A DNA stretch of 50,460 bases from Bacteroidales bacterium. GTDB taxonomy: Bacteria > Bacteroidota > Bacteroidia > Bacteroidales > UBA3824. The stretch lies in contig JAEERW010000017.1 in the NCBI GenBank assembly GCA_016286055.1, positions 1 to 50,460 on the forward strand, read 5' to 3'. Both the position numbers and the translations under genes were made by a program. Numbering within the stretch: the stretch's first letter is position 1; every line of letters begins with the position of its first letter. A model generated the notes under the pieces. It was not told the origin of the DNA. It did not search any database and saw only the letters and a program-made list of their open reading frames with translations. This document shows positions 19,449 to 29,900 of this stretch, piece after piece.

Positions 19449-20090
19449 CTATTCCCAGTTTCCAGCGTTGTTGTTGATTTCGGTTAACGAACCAACTTTG
19501 AGTCCTGGATATTTGTTATTTTGTGTCTGTTCGTCGGTTTTGTTAACGATTTCTTGACGGTCGAGACCAAGCATGTACACGTCGTTGTGAGCTTTCGCTT
19601 CAAATACCGGCACAATAATCGAAGATGCAGTTTTAACTGAAGCAGTGTCGAGCTCGAAGATTTTGCCGCCTGTTAGTGGTACATATCTAAGCGAGTCGAG
19701 AATGTATTTACCTTGGCAGAGCGAGTCGTAGCAAGGAACTAATACAGTGTCACGACGTACAATACCAGCTTCAATGGCTTTCATTTCTGCTACTTTGCGG
19801 GGATATTTGTTGAAGAAACTGTCGGGTATGTTGCCGATAGCTTTTACAATTTTTAATTCGCCATTTTTGACGAAATTCTCTAATGTGTCAAAATTGTCGG
19901 TGTACTTGCCATAGGTACTTTTAAAAGCTACCTGTGCGTCGCGAATGTTGATAAGACTTTGTTTTGTGCGCTCGTATCGCCAGTCTGCTTTGTTTTGGAA
20001 ACGAATCGGCTGCATTATACTGTCATAGATGCAATAGCCCAGAAATACAATCAGGGCTGCCAAAGCTACTTGAATTATAATTTTAATCAT
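19449..20090 (-). CDS. Uncharacterised protein with one N-terminal membrane anchor
   Basis: Protein of 213 residues. Residues about 3-24 (IIIQVALAALIVFLGYCIYD) form one membrane helix; the rest, predicted outside the cytoplasm, is hydrophilic. The part after the helix (KADWRYERTKQSLINIRDAQ) looks like a long amphipathic helix followed by a compact domain, loosely recalling pilin-like proteins, but without a prepilin peptidase site, so I do not claim that family. It has its own promoter (20127-20134) and its own terminator, so it is a single-gene unit. Function not recognised. Confidence 0.75.
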   Translation of the reverse strand: MIKIIIQVALAALIVFLGYCIYDSIMQPIRFQNKADWRYERTKQSLINIRDAQVAFKSTYGKYTDNFDTLENFVKNGELKIVKAIGNIPDSFFNKYPRKVAEMKAIEAGIVRRDTVLVPCYDSLCQGKYILDSLRYVPLTGGKIFELDTASVKTASSIIVPVFEAKAHNDVYMLGLDRQEIVNKTDEQTQNNKYPGLKVGSLTEINNNAGNWE

Positions 20091-20126
20091 TGTATGTTTT
20101 TATTTTTAGTTTTTATTTTGTCTGCG

Positions 20127-20134
20127 CAAATTTA
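20127..20134 (-). promoter_or_regulatory. -7 box for the membrane-anchored protein gene
   Basis: On the minus strand this reads TAAATTTG, a perfect TAnnTTTG box, 36 bases before the ATG. No clear -33 TTTG accompanies it. Confidence 0.5.
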
Positions 20135-20193
20135 AAAAAAAATCAACATTAAATAAAAAAATGTTCTTTTTTTTTATTTTTTCATAAAAATAT

Positions 20194-20228
20194 TTTGGGT
20201 GTTTTTGGCTACCTTTTTTGTATCTTTG
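20194..20228 (+). promoter_or_regulatory. Promoter for the RecD-like helicase gene
   Basis: TTTG (20194-20197) lies 23 bases before a perfect TATCTTTG (20221-20228), 35 bases before the ATG at 20264. A second TTTG at 20204 is too close to serve as the -33 box. Confidence 0.6.
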
Positions 20229-20263
20229 TTTCGTAAATAATTTTGTTTTGATAATAATTAATT

Positions 20264-21688
20264 ATGAATCAAGATATTGTTAATCAAATTTTGTTGCAGA
20301 ATCTCGGGTTTGAACCTACGCCCGACCAAAATGCCGCTGCAAAAAAAATTTCACGTTTTATTACCAATCGCGATTCTTCTGCCGCCGACATCTTTGTTCT
20401 TTGCGGTTATGCTGGTACTGGCAAAACAAGTATTACCAGTGCCCTTGTAAAGACTCTCACCAGCCTTAAAGTCAACTGCGTGCTTATGGCTCCTACCGGT
20501 AGAGCCGCCAAGGTTTTTTCGCAATTTGCTAACCATAAGGCATTTACCATTCATAAATATATCTATCGACAAAAAACAGCCGCTGTTATTGACAGCAATT
20601 TTTCTCTTTCGCCAAACAATCTTTCCGACACCTTATTTATAATAGATGAAGCTTCGATGATTTCGCAGGGTGGGGGTGACTCCGTTTTTGGGTCTGGGCG
20701 TCTGCTTGATGATGTGATTTCGTATGTTTTTTCAGGCAGCAACTGCCGCCTTTTGCTTGTGGGTGATTCGGGTCAGCTGCCGCCAGTAGGGGAGACGCTT
20801 TCCCCTGCGCTTGATATTGCTGAACTGCAATGTTATGGTTTAAATGTTGATTCTGCGGTGTTGTCGAATGTGGTGCGTCAGGCCAACGAGAGCGGCATCC
20901 TGTATAATGCTACCTTGTTGCGAAATAGTGTTGACAATGCTACTGATGGACAAAATCCTTTTCCAAAGTTCTCATTATCTGGCTTTAATGATGTTGAACG
21001 CATTACTGGTGCCGACCTTTTGGATAAACTTGAGTATTCCTACGACCATCATGGTATTCTCGACACTTTGGTGATTACTCGTTCAAATAAAAACGCCGGC
21101 ATATATAATGCAGGTATCCGAAGTCGTATTTTTTGGCGTGAGGAGCAGATTTCTTCTGGCGATATTGTTATGGTGGTGAAAAACAATTACTTCTATACAA
21201 AGGATATAAAGCAAACCGATTTTATTGCCAACGGAGACATTGCCGAGGTTACCCGTGTGGGACGTTATGAAAACCTTTATGGATTTACTTTTGTAAATGT
21301 AGACCTCAGATTTCCAGATTACGACAACCTTGAGTTTTCTGCTAAGATTATTTTGGAATGTCTCAATAGTCAAACGCCTGCCCTCACCAACGAAGATTCC
21401 GAACGCCTCTATAAGGCTGTATGTGAGGATTATGCAGGACTGTCGAAACGTGATATGTATAAGGAGATCAAAAACAACGAGTATTTCAACGCTCTTCAAG
21501 TTAAGTTTGCATACGCAGTCACTTGTCACAAGAGTCAGGGTGGACAGTGGAGTAATGTTTTTATTGACCAAGGCTATATCACCGATGAGATGATAGACCG
21601 TGAATATCTCCGCTGGCTCTATACTGCATTTACCCGCGCCACAGAGAAGGTTTACCTTGTGAATTTTAAAAACGATTTTTTTGATTAA
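20264..21688 (+). CDS. RecD-like superfamily 1 DNA helicase
   Basis: ATP-dependent 5'-3' helicase-like protein of 474 residues. Motifs in order: Walker A GYAGTGKTSIT (48-58), Walker B LFIIDEASMIS, motif III LLLVGDSGQLPPVG, and the C-terminal UvrD/RecD motif AVTCHKSQGGQWSNVFID followed by LYTAFTRATEKVYLVNF. It lacks the long N-terminal domains of RecD2, and no recB or recC is nearby, so it acts outside RecBCD. Bacteroidota often carry this short, stand-alone form; its exact role in repair is unknown. It has its own promoter. The 60-base gap to the tRNA gene holds a perfect 20-base palindrome. Confidence 0.9.
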   Translation: MNQDIVNQILLQNLGFEPTPDQNAAAKKISRFITNRDSSAADIFVLCGYAGTGKTSITSALVKTLTSLKVNCVLMAPTGRAAKVFSQFANHKAFTIHKYIYRQKTAAVIDSNFSLSPNNLSDTLFIIDEASMISQGGGDSVFGSGRLLDDVISYVFSGSNCRLLLVGDSGQLPPVGETLSPALDIAELQCYGLNVDSAVLSNVVRQANESGILYNATLLRNSVDNATDGQNPFPKFSLSGFNDVERITGADLLDKLEYSYDHHGILDTLVITRSNKNAGIYNAGIRSRIFWREEQISSGDIVMVVKNNYFYTKDIKQTDFIANGDIAEVTRVGRYENLYGFTFVNVDLRFPDYDNLEFSAKIILECLNSQTPALTNEDSERLYKAVCEDYAGLSKRDMYKEIKNNEYFNALQVKFAYAVTCHKSQGGQWSNVFIDQGYITDEMIDREYLRWLYTAFTRATEKVYLVNFKNDFFD

Positions 21689-21693
21689 AAAAA

Positions 21694-21713
21694 CTTCCAA
21701 AAATTTTTGGAAG
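21694..21713. repeat. Perfect 20-base palindrome after the helicase gene
   Basis: CTTCC, five A, five T, GGAAG: a complete inverted repeat with no loop. A run of A flanks each side. On the plus strand no T run follows, so it is not a normal terminator for the helicase gene; on the minus strand it would look like one. It overlaps the -33 region of the tRNA promoter. Confidence 0.75.
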
Positions 21714-21735
21714 ATAAAAAAATAGAGTACTTTTG
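21706..21735 (+). promoter_or_regulatory. Promoter of the tRNA-Arg gene
   Basis: TTTG (21706-21709) is 18 bases before TACTTTTG (21728-21735), a perfect TAnnTTTG, followed by CACCCG. Transcription should start about 7 bases on, a few bases before the tRNA 5' end at 21749. Confidence 0.7.
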
Positions 21736-21748
21736 CACCCGAAAACAG

Positions 21749-21822
21749 GGTCCGGTAGCTCAGCTGGATAGAGCAACAGCCTTCTAAGCTGTGGGTCGAG
21801 CGTTCGAATCGCTCCCGGATCA
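21749..21822 (+). tRNA. tRNA-Arg, anticodon TCT
   Basis: A full cloverleaf: acceptor GGTCCGG with CCGGATC (one G-T pair), D arm GCTC/GAGC, anticodon stem ACAGC/GCTGT around loop CTTCTAA (anticodon TCT at 21783-21785), variable loop GGGTC, T arm GAGCG/CGCTC around TTCGAAT, and discriminator A at 21822. CCA is not encoded. It reads AGA and possibly AGG arginine codons. No integrase or attachment repeat was seen beside it. Confidence 0.96.
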
Positions 21823-21831
21823 CGTTTTAAG

Positions 21832-21856
21832 CCCGGGGAATGCCTCGGGTTTTTTG
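21832..21856 (+). terminator. Terminator after tRNA-Arg
   Basis: CCCG (21832-21835) pairs with CGGG (21846-21849), with further GG/CC pairing inside one bulge, followed by seven T. It separates the tRNA from the CapA-like gene. Confidence 0.8.
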
Positions 21857-21894
21857 TTTGATACACCTTATTTATACTATTAATATTATAGCTT

Positions 21895-23019
21895 ATGAAA
21901 AAACTAACTATCTTAATGTATTCCGCGCTGTTGATTTTTTCAGTGCAGAATTTAACAGCTCAAGACACTATTGCGCAACCATCAGATAATCTGATGAATG
22001 TGGAGGTGTTTCCTAAGGTGGGTGATACCCTTCCCAAAACTATTACCATTACAGCCGTTGGCGACATAATGCTTGGTAGTATTGTCCCCGACAAGAGCTA
22101 TTGTCCGCCCAATATGGATGCAAGCCATCTTTTAGACGAGGTGCGCCCTTATTTCGATTCGTCGGATGTGGTTTTCTGCAATGTAGAAGGCACTTTTACC
22201 GATACCAAACTCGGCGCAAAAAATTGCCACGACCCTAAAACATGTTTCACTTTTGGTATGCCGCGCAAGTTTGCCAATTGTTTTAAAGATGCCGGATTCA
22301 ACCTTGTGAGCGTTGCCAACAATCACAGCGGCGACTTTGGCGAATATGGCAAAAACAATGCTAAACACCTGTTAGACAGTCTTGAAATCAACTGGGCAGG
22401 TTTTACCGAAAAACCTACCGCCGAGTTTGAGGTAAACGGAATAAAGTATGGTTTCTGCGCTTTTGCACCCAATCAGGGTACTGTGCAGATTACCGACCAC
22501 GCCAACGCCTGCGCACTTGTAAAGAAACTCAAAGAGACCTGTGATATTGTTATAGTGTCGTTCCACGGAGGTGCCGAGGGTGCCAATTATCAGCATATTA
22601 CACGTCACTACGAATCGTTCTTAGGTCAGAACCGTGGCAATCCATACCTCTTTGCCCACACTGTGATAGATGCCGGAGCGGATATTGTGCTAGGCCACGG
22701 TCCTCATGTTACCCGTGCCATAGAGGTTTACAAAGGCAAGTTTATAGCATACTCTATGGGCAACTTTGCCACTTACAGCAATATTAATATAAAAGGTGTG
22801 AACGGACTTGCCCCTATTTTCCGTGTTAAGATGGATTCAAAGACCGGCAACTTTATCTCTGCGCAGATAATACCCACATACCAGATCAAACCCCCGAACA
22901 AAGGTCCTCATATCGACTCGCAAAATCGTGTAATTCAGGTAATTAAAAATCTTACCCACACCGATATCCACGACAATGAACCGGATATTACCGATGACGG
23001 ATTTGTAACGGTGAAATAG
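21895..23019 (+). CDS. Exported CapA-family (PGA_cap) protein
   Basis: Protein of 374 residues with a signal peptide (cleavage near LTAQ-DT, residue 22). It has the CapA metallophosphatase-like motifs in order: VGDIMLGS, CNVEGTF, VANNHSGDFGEYG, SFHGGAEGA and GHGPHVTRAIEVY, then SMGNFATY. The family is named for poly-gamma-glutamate capsule synthesis in Bacillus, but many Bacteroidota members stand alone and no capB, capC or capE is present here, so capsule synthesis is not supported. A role in the envelope as a metal-dependent hydrolase is inferred. It starts about 40 bases after the tRNA terminator and converges with an ABC ATPase gene across a palindromic repeat. Confidence 0.9.
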   Translation: MKKLTILMYSALLIFSVQNLTAQDTIAQPSDNLMNVEVFPKVGDTLPKTITITAVGDIMLGSIVPDKSYCPPNMDASHLLDEVRPYFDSSDVVFCNVEGTFTDTKLGAKNCHDPKTCFTFGMPRKFANCFKDAGFNLVSVANNHSGDFGEYGKNNAKHLLDSLEINWAGFTEKPTAEFEVNGIKYGFCAFAPNQGTVQITDHANACALVKKLKETCDIVIVSFHGGAEGANYQHITRHYESFLGQNRGNPYLFAHTVIDAGADIVLGHGPHVTRAIEVYKGKFIAYSMGNFATYSNINIKGVNGLAPIFRVKMDSKTGNFISAQIIPTYQIKPPNKGPHIDSQNRVIQVIKNLTHTDIHDNEPDITDDGFVTVK

Positions 23020-23027
23020 AAAAAATT

Positions 23028-23732
23028 TTATGATTTAATTGTAGAGACGTGCCATGGCGCGTCTCTATTGTTTTTTATCCCATTCTCATCCACCACCCAA
23101 AAATCCTCTGCATACCGTTCCGCCTGATATATATCGTGAGTGGCGGCAAGCACGGCTATGTTGTTTTGTGCGGCTATGCGTTGCAGTAGTGCGAACATCT
23201 CTTCTTTAGCCTTGAAATCAAGAAAAGCTGTTGGTTCGTCTAATATGATGATGTTGGCTTGCTGCGCCAACGCTTTGGCTATTAGTACTTTCTGCTTTTG
23301 TCCGTCGGATAGTTCGTAAAAGTTTTTTGATAGGAGTGGTGCTATTTTCAATTCTTCAGCCACACCTTTTATAATAGAGCAATCTGAGCTTGTCAGCCGT
23401 CCGAAAAAACCAGTGTATGGGCTGCGTCCGAACGAAATCACCTCTTCGGCGGTTACGTTTTCGCTTTCGAGGCGGTCGGTGAGCACCACAGCCACCATTT
23501 TCGCAAACTCCTTGGCGGTTATTGTGCCTATCTCGCGACCTTGAATGAGGATTTCGCCCGAAATGGGTTTTATTATCTTGGTGAAAGTCTTTAGCAGAGT
23601 GGATTTTCCAGTGCCGTTTTCGCCGATGATAATTGTGAGGCATCCTCTCTTCAGCGCAAGGTTAATGTTGCTGATGATGGGCTTTCGGTTGTAACCTATC
23701 GATAGTGTTTTTGTGGTTAGTATGGTGTCCAT
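23028..23732 (-). CDS. ABC transporter ATP-binding protein, iron-siderophore/cobalamin type
   Basis: ATPase of 234 residues resembling FecE/BtuD-type import ATPases. Walker A GENGTGKST (37-45), signature LSDGQ (141-145), Walker B IIILDEP (161-167) and switch histidine H199 (AATHD) are present, so it should hydrolyse ATP. A permease and binding protein would be expected, but neither neighbour encodes one, so it is an orphan or works with a distant partner. Its C-terminal residues (NNRDAPWHVSTIKS) come from the palindromic repeat at 23041-23068 and are not family sequence, so the original end has been replaced or extended. A good promoter lies upstream. Confidence 0.9.
   Translation of the reverse strand: MDTILTTKTLSIGYNRKPIISNINLALKRGCLTIIIGENGTGKSTLLKTFTKIIKPISGEILIQGREIGTITAKEFAKMVAVVLTDRLESENVTAEEVISFGRSPYTGFFGRLTSSDCSIIKGVAEELKIAPLLSKNFYELSDGQKQKVLIAKALAQQANIIILDEPTAFLDFKAKEEMFALLQRIAAQNNIAVLAATHDIYQAERYAEDFWVVDENGIKNNRDAPWHVSTIKS
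23041..23068. repeat. Palindromic repeat (REP-like) at the end of the ABC ATPase gene
   Basis: TAGAGACG (23042-23049) is the inverse of CGTCTCTA (23060-23067), and the centre GCCATGGC (23051-23058) is itself a palindrome; only T23050/G23059 forms a wobble pair. A T run follows, so it also serves as a terminator for the CapA gene. The last dozen codons of the minus-strand ATPase are read from it. A nearly identical GAGACG-GCCATGGC-CGTCTC element is, from memory, common as a dispersed repeat in Bacteroidota and cyanobacteria. Confidence 0.7.
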
Positions 23733-23752
23733 GTTGGTTTTTTATTATCCTA

Positions 23753-23784
23753 CAAATGTATTATTTTTTCTTTTATTTTTCAAT
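23753..23784 (-). promoter_or_regulatory. Promoter of the orphan ABC ATPase gene
   Basis: On the minus strand a perfect TACATTTG (23760-23753) stands 20 bases after ATTG (23784-23781). The leader would be about 14 bases. The rest of the 257-base gap to the giant gene is A/T-rich (about 23790-23989); no perfect TAnnTTTG box for the giant gene was seen, only TAACTTTA near 23828 and TATATTGA near 23945. Confidence 0.6.
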
Positions 23785-23989
23785 GAGTGCCAGCTCTTTT
23801 GATTATATCACAATTGTTTAGTTATTATAACTTTACATATTGTTGTCGCTTCATTTGAAATGTTATTTACACTTGATTCGTAGTGTTAAGTTACTATTCA
23901 GAATGCTCTATTGTTATAACTTTTAGTTTTTTTTTACGTATATATATATTGAGAATTTAAATGTAGCAACCTTATTAATGTAAAATATA

Positions 23990-26900
23990 ATGAAAACTAT
24001 TTTAACAATATGGCTTGTTTTGACAACCTTTGCCAATTGTTTTGCGGCTGATCCTGTTAATCTTTACAGTCACCGTTCGGGACAGTGGACAGATTTCAAC
24101 TCGTGGACCACTGACCCGTCAGGAATCAATTTTGTCAACCCAGGTGAAGACATTCCTGGACCTGGTACCAATGTTTACATCATCCCTGGTGCATCTATCA
24201 CTGTTCCAGACACATACGATACCGGTGATTATCTCATTAATTGTGCAAACCTCAAACTTGACGGAGAGCTGGTGCTCAACGGAAAAATGGGACACAATGT
24301 TGCCGGTGTTATTGAGGGCGACGGACGTATTGTGCTCCATATAGAGAACTATCCTACTTATGGAACCAACAAGTTTGTTCTCGACGGCGGCACTACCGTA
24401 TTTCAGGGTGCTACCGTGTCGCTTACATCTGGTCACTCGTATTCAAACCTCGAAATCAACAACTCTGTGGTTACATTTGCCGGCAACATCAATATCGACG
24501 GCAATCTGTCGGTGGTTAGCGGCGGCTCTCTTATCTTTAAATCCGATGCCGCAAGCTCAGTTTATATCAAAGATGATTTGCAAGTTAACAATAGTTGTTC
24601 TATTTCTGTGGATCCTACATCCAAGCCATTCGACCTATATATCGGCGGCGACTTTCGCAACGACGGTACTATCAAGTTTACCAATCGAGATGCATATAAA
24701 AACGAAACTACCGACGAAGATTATGTGAGAGTGCATTTTAATAGTAAAACACACAATCAGACAGTAAGTTGCAACAACGTTATCGACTTTTATTCCATCT
24801 ATATGGAAAAAGGTACAAGCGACAACTATACTTTGCGTTTTACTGCCTACAACAAGCAGAATTTTCATATTTACGGTCCTGCCGTAGATAACACAACCCA
24901 AAACATTATACTCGACGGTGGAACATTGGAAATCGGTTCCAACATTGTGATTCCGTTTCTCCACGAGGATAGCTTCTACATCCCTGCAAGTTCCACAATA
25001 TTGGTTAATGCAGGTATACTCAATTCCGATCCTGATGTTAAGTGTTCTATATTTGTAGAAGGCAAACTTCAAGTGGCATACACAGGCGTGATAAACGCTA
25101 TGAACAATGCCGACGGTATCACCCTTAAGAAGTCGGGTATATTGGAGGTGGACGGCGGCAAGCTTACGGCAGCCTGCATCAAAAACGGCATCGAGGGTGA
25201 TGATTACGGTAGCTATTACCAGATTGGCGGCAACGTGGTGGTTGACAATGGTTCTGATGGAACAATGTTTTTCTGTCTCGATAATCCCAACAGCGGATTC
25301 TTGATGAAAAGCGGCGTGCTTACTATCAACCATGGCGGTCTCAAGATACTTTCATCGAGTGCCAACTGCAGCGTGGAGGGTGGCGAAGTGATTCTGAAGT
25401 CGACTAAGGGCAACTATGCTAAGCTTTGGAGTACTGCTGCGTTTCCGTCGCTTACCATTGAGAGCACCAATGCAATGACTGTGGAGCCCGAAGCAGGATA
25501 CCCGCTTAAAGTTACTGGCAACCTTACAGTTGGGAAAAATTGTACAATGTCATACAACTTGGCTGATGTGTATGTGGCAGGCAACCTCGATTGCAAGGGT
25601 ACTTTTGTTTGTTCCGAAAATACTATATTTTTCAATGGCGACGGCAATACCGAATTATCGCTGCCAAATAATAATTTCAACTTTGGCAACTTAACTATCT
25701 GCAAATCAACTCCAACTGCAACTGTCACCACTGATAAGTCTTTTTCGGTATCCAAAAATCTTACTATTACAGGCGGTACGTTTGTAAACGGCGAGCATAC
25801 CATTAATGTTAATCTTGATATCAGTGTAGAAAATGGCGGAATCAGTAGCACTACTGGATATATCAAGTTAGCAAACAACGACCATTATCATACTCTTACA
25901 AGTCCGTTGCACAATCCCTGCTGCTTTGGTAATTTGCATTATGCTGGAACAGAAAATCTTATAATCGAAGGACCCGTTATCACTCAGAACTTTGTGTTTG
26001 ACGAAACAAGATCTAAAATTGTAGAACTTAATGGTCACTATGTAGAAGTTCAGGGCGAACTTTCAGGTGCAGGTCCCAACAAATATTTTCTCAATAAGGG
26101 TGATGTTAGCGGTGGCTTGTGCTTGCATTTTACACTTAAAAAAGGAGAGAATAAAACCATCAATTTCCCTATTGGTGACAATGTTAATGGTAATAAATAC
26201 ACACCTGCCGAGATTGTGGTAACAGGTAGTATGTTGCCACAAAATTATTCAGGCTCTGTACGTATAAATGTAGTTAGTAAGTCACATCCTAATCTTTTGA
26301 CTAATAATAATATACAGCGTTATTGGGGAGTTACTCAAAATGGTTTTGATGGCGTGCCCAATGGCGCGGTTCAGTATAATTTTACTAATTCTGAAAATAT
26401 TTCATCTACCTATATTGCTGCAGGTCTTGTACATTTTAAAGGATGGAAACATTCTGATATAGCCGTTGATGGAGGTAAAATATTCTCGTTCAAAAATACA
26501 AATTTCGGTTTTATTTCAGGATATTTCACTTGTGCCCAGAATACGGATTATGATATCAAAGTGTATAGAACATGGTCGCAGACTAAGCCAACAAAAACTG
26601 CAGATAATCCTATGTATCGTATGGACAAGTCTGACCACGATAAGAATGATACTTGGCGGGAGTTGAATGAAAATGGAGAAGAAACCGATATTCCGGGTAT
26701 TCCCGGACCTCACGATATCGCATATATATATTTTAACCGTGTAGATGTGAGAGAAAGAAAACAATGGGAAGTGGGTCAATTGGTTTTTGTAGATACTGAC
26801 CCGTTATATGCTCCTGACGATTTGGAACACCAGCCTCGTCTTCAGGTTCATCCAAATGCAAATGTAACTATTCATATGTTGTCGGGTGAGGGTGTTATTG

Positions 26901-29900
26901 CTCAATATATTGGTAATTCCAATAATATTGTACACATTGATGATATTACTGCTTTTGCAAAGGAATCTCATTCATGGATGATGTATATTCTAACTGCGGA
27001 CGTTACTGATGTAGAGGGATATCCTGAACTTCCTAATTTGGCTCTCGAAGATCCTCATAATTTTTCGTTTGGAACCACTTCAAAAGTTATTAACTTCGAC
27101 TTGAATATGAGAGGAAATGTAAAATACATTTTCCCAAACGAAAATGGTGGGGACTTATTTGTTGGACGTGACTTGTATATTGGAGATTGGAAAGGTGCTC
27201 AAATTCTATTTAATGGTAATGGCAAATCTCATACATTAACTGTTAAAGGTGATGTGATTCTTTCGCATAATGGTAATCCGAAATCATATACAGACGGCGA
27301 CAGGAATATCACCGTTGGTGAAAACCCAACTGATGCTGATATATTGGAACATCGATTGATAGTTGGTGGTAATATTAAGCTTGGTTCTAAAAAGTTGCAG
27401 TTGAATAAACAGAAAGACGGTAAAATTACAGGTATAGTCTTGGAACTTAATGGAAATAAGGATGCTGAACTTGTTCATAAAGATCAGAGTAACAATAGTA
27501 GTGGTACTCTTGAATTTTGGAAAATTGTTATGAACAAAGAAAATGGTAAATCTTTTATCATAAATCGTGATTTTAGGTTAAAAGCGGCTGAGCCTGATAG
27601 TTTTGCTGGCGTTCTCAAACCTATAACTATGTTGAGCGGTCGTTTGGTTCTTAACAACAATACATCTTCCAGAAATTATCTGTTAAGTCCCAGTGGTGAT
27701 GATTTTGAAATAGCAGCCGATGCTGTTTTGGAAACTACCGGCGCAGCCAAATATACTTTAAATACAGGTATGATACTTTCCGGCGGTCTCAAGTTAGACG
27801 GTGGTTCGGTATGGAATGTTGGACAATCAATAGTATATACCGAATCTGCCACTTGTGAACTAAATATCGGCAATGCTACTATTAACGTGGGTGCGCAGTT
27901 GCGTCCCCCGATTGCTGCCGGCGGTTCTATCAATCTTATTCTTAGTCATGACAAATCTGTGCTCAATGTCGGCACCAACTCCACTATCGGATATAACGGA
28001 CGCGGAATATTCGAACTCGTTAATATGAGCTCCCTTACAATGGCAAATGGTGCTCAACTCGTTATTAAGAACTATATTGATAATACTGGACAACAAACCA
28101 TTCTTCCCGATATTAATATCAATCCTAATGTTTGCAATCTCGACCCTGGTTCCAATATCATTGTTGCTGCTGGACAGCCTGAGTTCACTACCATACTTTC
28201 CAAGGTAGATATTCCATGCCTTACTGTTAAAAGTTCTTCTCACCTTAAAATGATGGGCGCTCTCACAGTAACTGAGAATCTTTCTGTGGAATCTTCAAAT
28301 GACGAGTTATCCGCTGGAGGTTTCGAACTTTATCTCAAAGGTAATGCTAACTTCGCCGGAACTTTTACACCTGCTGAAAACACTACATATATCTGCGGTA
28401 CCAACGACCAGGAAATCAAGGGCAATATTACATTCTACAATCTTGTAAAAAATACCACTAACACAGTTTCTTTTGACAAAACAATCACCATCGAAAATCA
28501 GGCAGATTTTCTCAAAGGTACATTTATTGGCAAATGTATCATCGCCAAGGGCAATGTCGTAAACAATGCTGAGTATGTTTGCAATAGTTATTCTAACGCT
28601 TTAACCGATGGATTTATCTTCAGAGGCTCTAAGTTGCAGACGTTGAAATCTGATGGCAACGGCAGTTTCACCAAGATTGCTATAGATAATGCTAATGGCG
28701 TAAAACTGCCCACAGGTAATAGCTTTACTGTGATTAAGAGATTTCAGTTAAACCAAGGTAACTTTGATCTTGGCACTTGCACCTTCACAATGGATAAGGA
28801 GGCAATATTTATACTTGCTTCAGGAGTTTCGTATTCTGCCACCAATATGATTCAGGTTACCGACGCATACGCTACAGGCGGCGTGCGCAAGTTATTTCCC
28901 GGACCTAAGACTGATTATCTCATTCCGATCGGTACCACTGGTAAGTACACTCCTGTGACTATCAATGCCAACTCTATAAACGACGGCGCTGCTCTTACAA
29001 TACGTCCTGTTAACGAAATGACCAACTGTAAACCAGGCAACTCTGTTTTGGGTTATTTTTGGACTATGAAGGCTGAGAATGTTAACGATTTTTCTGGCAA
29101 CTTCAAATTCAAGTTCAGCAGTTCGGAAACTGTTCCTTCGTCAATGGTTGGAGTGTTCCATTGCGATGCCACCGACGAATTCACCGAGTTTAGTGGAGCT
29201 TGGAACAATAGTAAAAAAGAACTCACATTCAGTTTCTCTGGCGTTTCATCCGACGCACTTTCAGGCAAATACCTTGGATCTGCCTCTGACGGAAACGCTC
29301 TTGCCTCCATAGTGCCCGAGTATTACATCGAGGGTTATGACGGAGATGAATTTGCCGATTGGTCTGATGTATCAAGATGGTATACTATAGGTGAAGGTGG
29401 TTCCCATCTTCCTGTTCAAGTAGTTCCCTCTAATTCGGTAGTTCATGTATATAAAAATGTGTCGATGGAGCATGCTCCTAAAACTGGTGTTACCGAGTGC
29501 AAGGTTTACATAGAGGAGGGCGCAGTGCTCGACCAAATGCTTTCGATGCACAACGATTTCGGCACTGTGTTGGGCAAAGGCACGCTTAAATCTCAGACAG
29601 GCGACCTTCCCGCCGGTGTTTACGACGAATTTAATTCTGCTAACGGCGGTACTTTGCATTACTACGGAGGCGGCTCTGAGGGCACTGGATATTCTATCTT
29701 GAAACAGATGCCAGTGGTAAACAACCTTATTATTCAGAGCGAAGGCGCTGGCGAGATTAAGAAATTCCCCAGTATGGATGTTCAGATACTTGGCGACTTT
29801 ACCATCAACGGCAATGTTAACAATGAGGCTAATGCGGTGATTTCGCTTAAGGGTGATTTGAATTATAAGTACGGTCACTTTACCACCGGCAATTTAGGAC

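Noticed and set aside
21694-21713. The palindrome as a normal terminator of the helicase gene
   Set aside because: The plus-strand downstream side is A-rich rather than T-rich, so it lacks the U tail.
21749-21822. tRNA-Arg as an integration site
   Set aside because: No direct repeat of the tRNA 3' end and no integrase next to it; the Xer gene at 6209 is too far away and looks like housekeeping.
21895-23019. CapA-like gene as part of a capsule locus
   Set aside because: No other poly-gamma-glutamate or polysaccharide genes are nearby.
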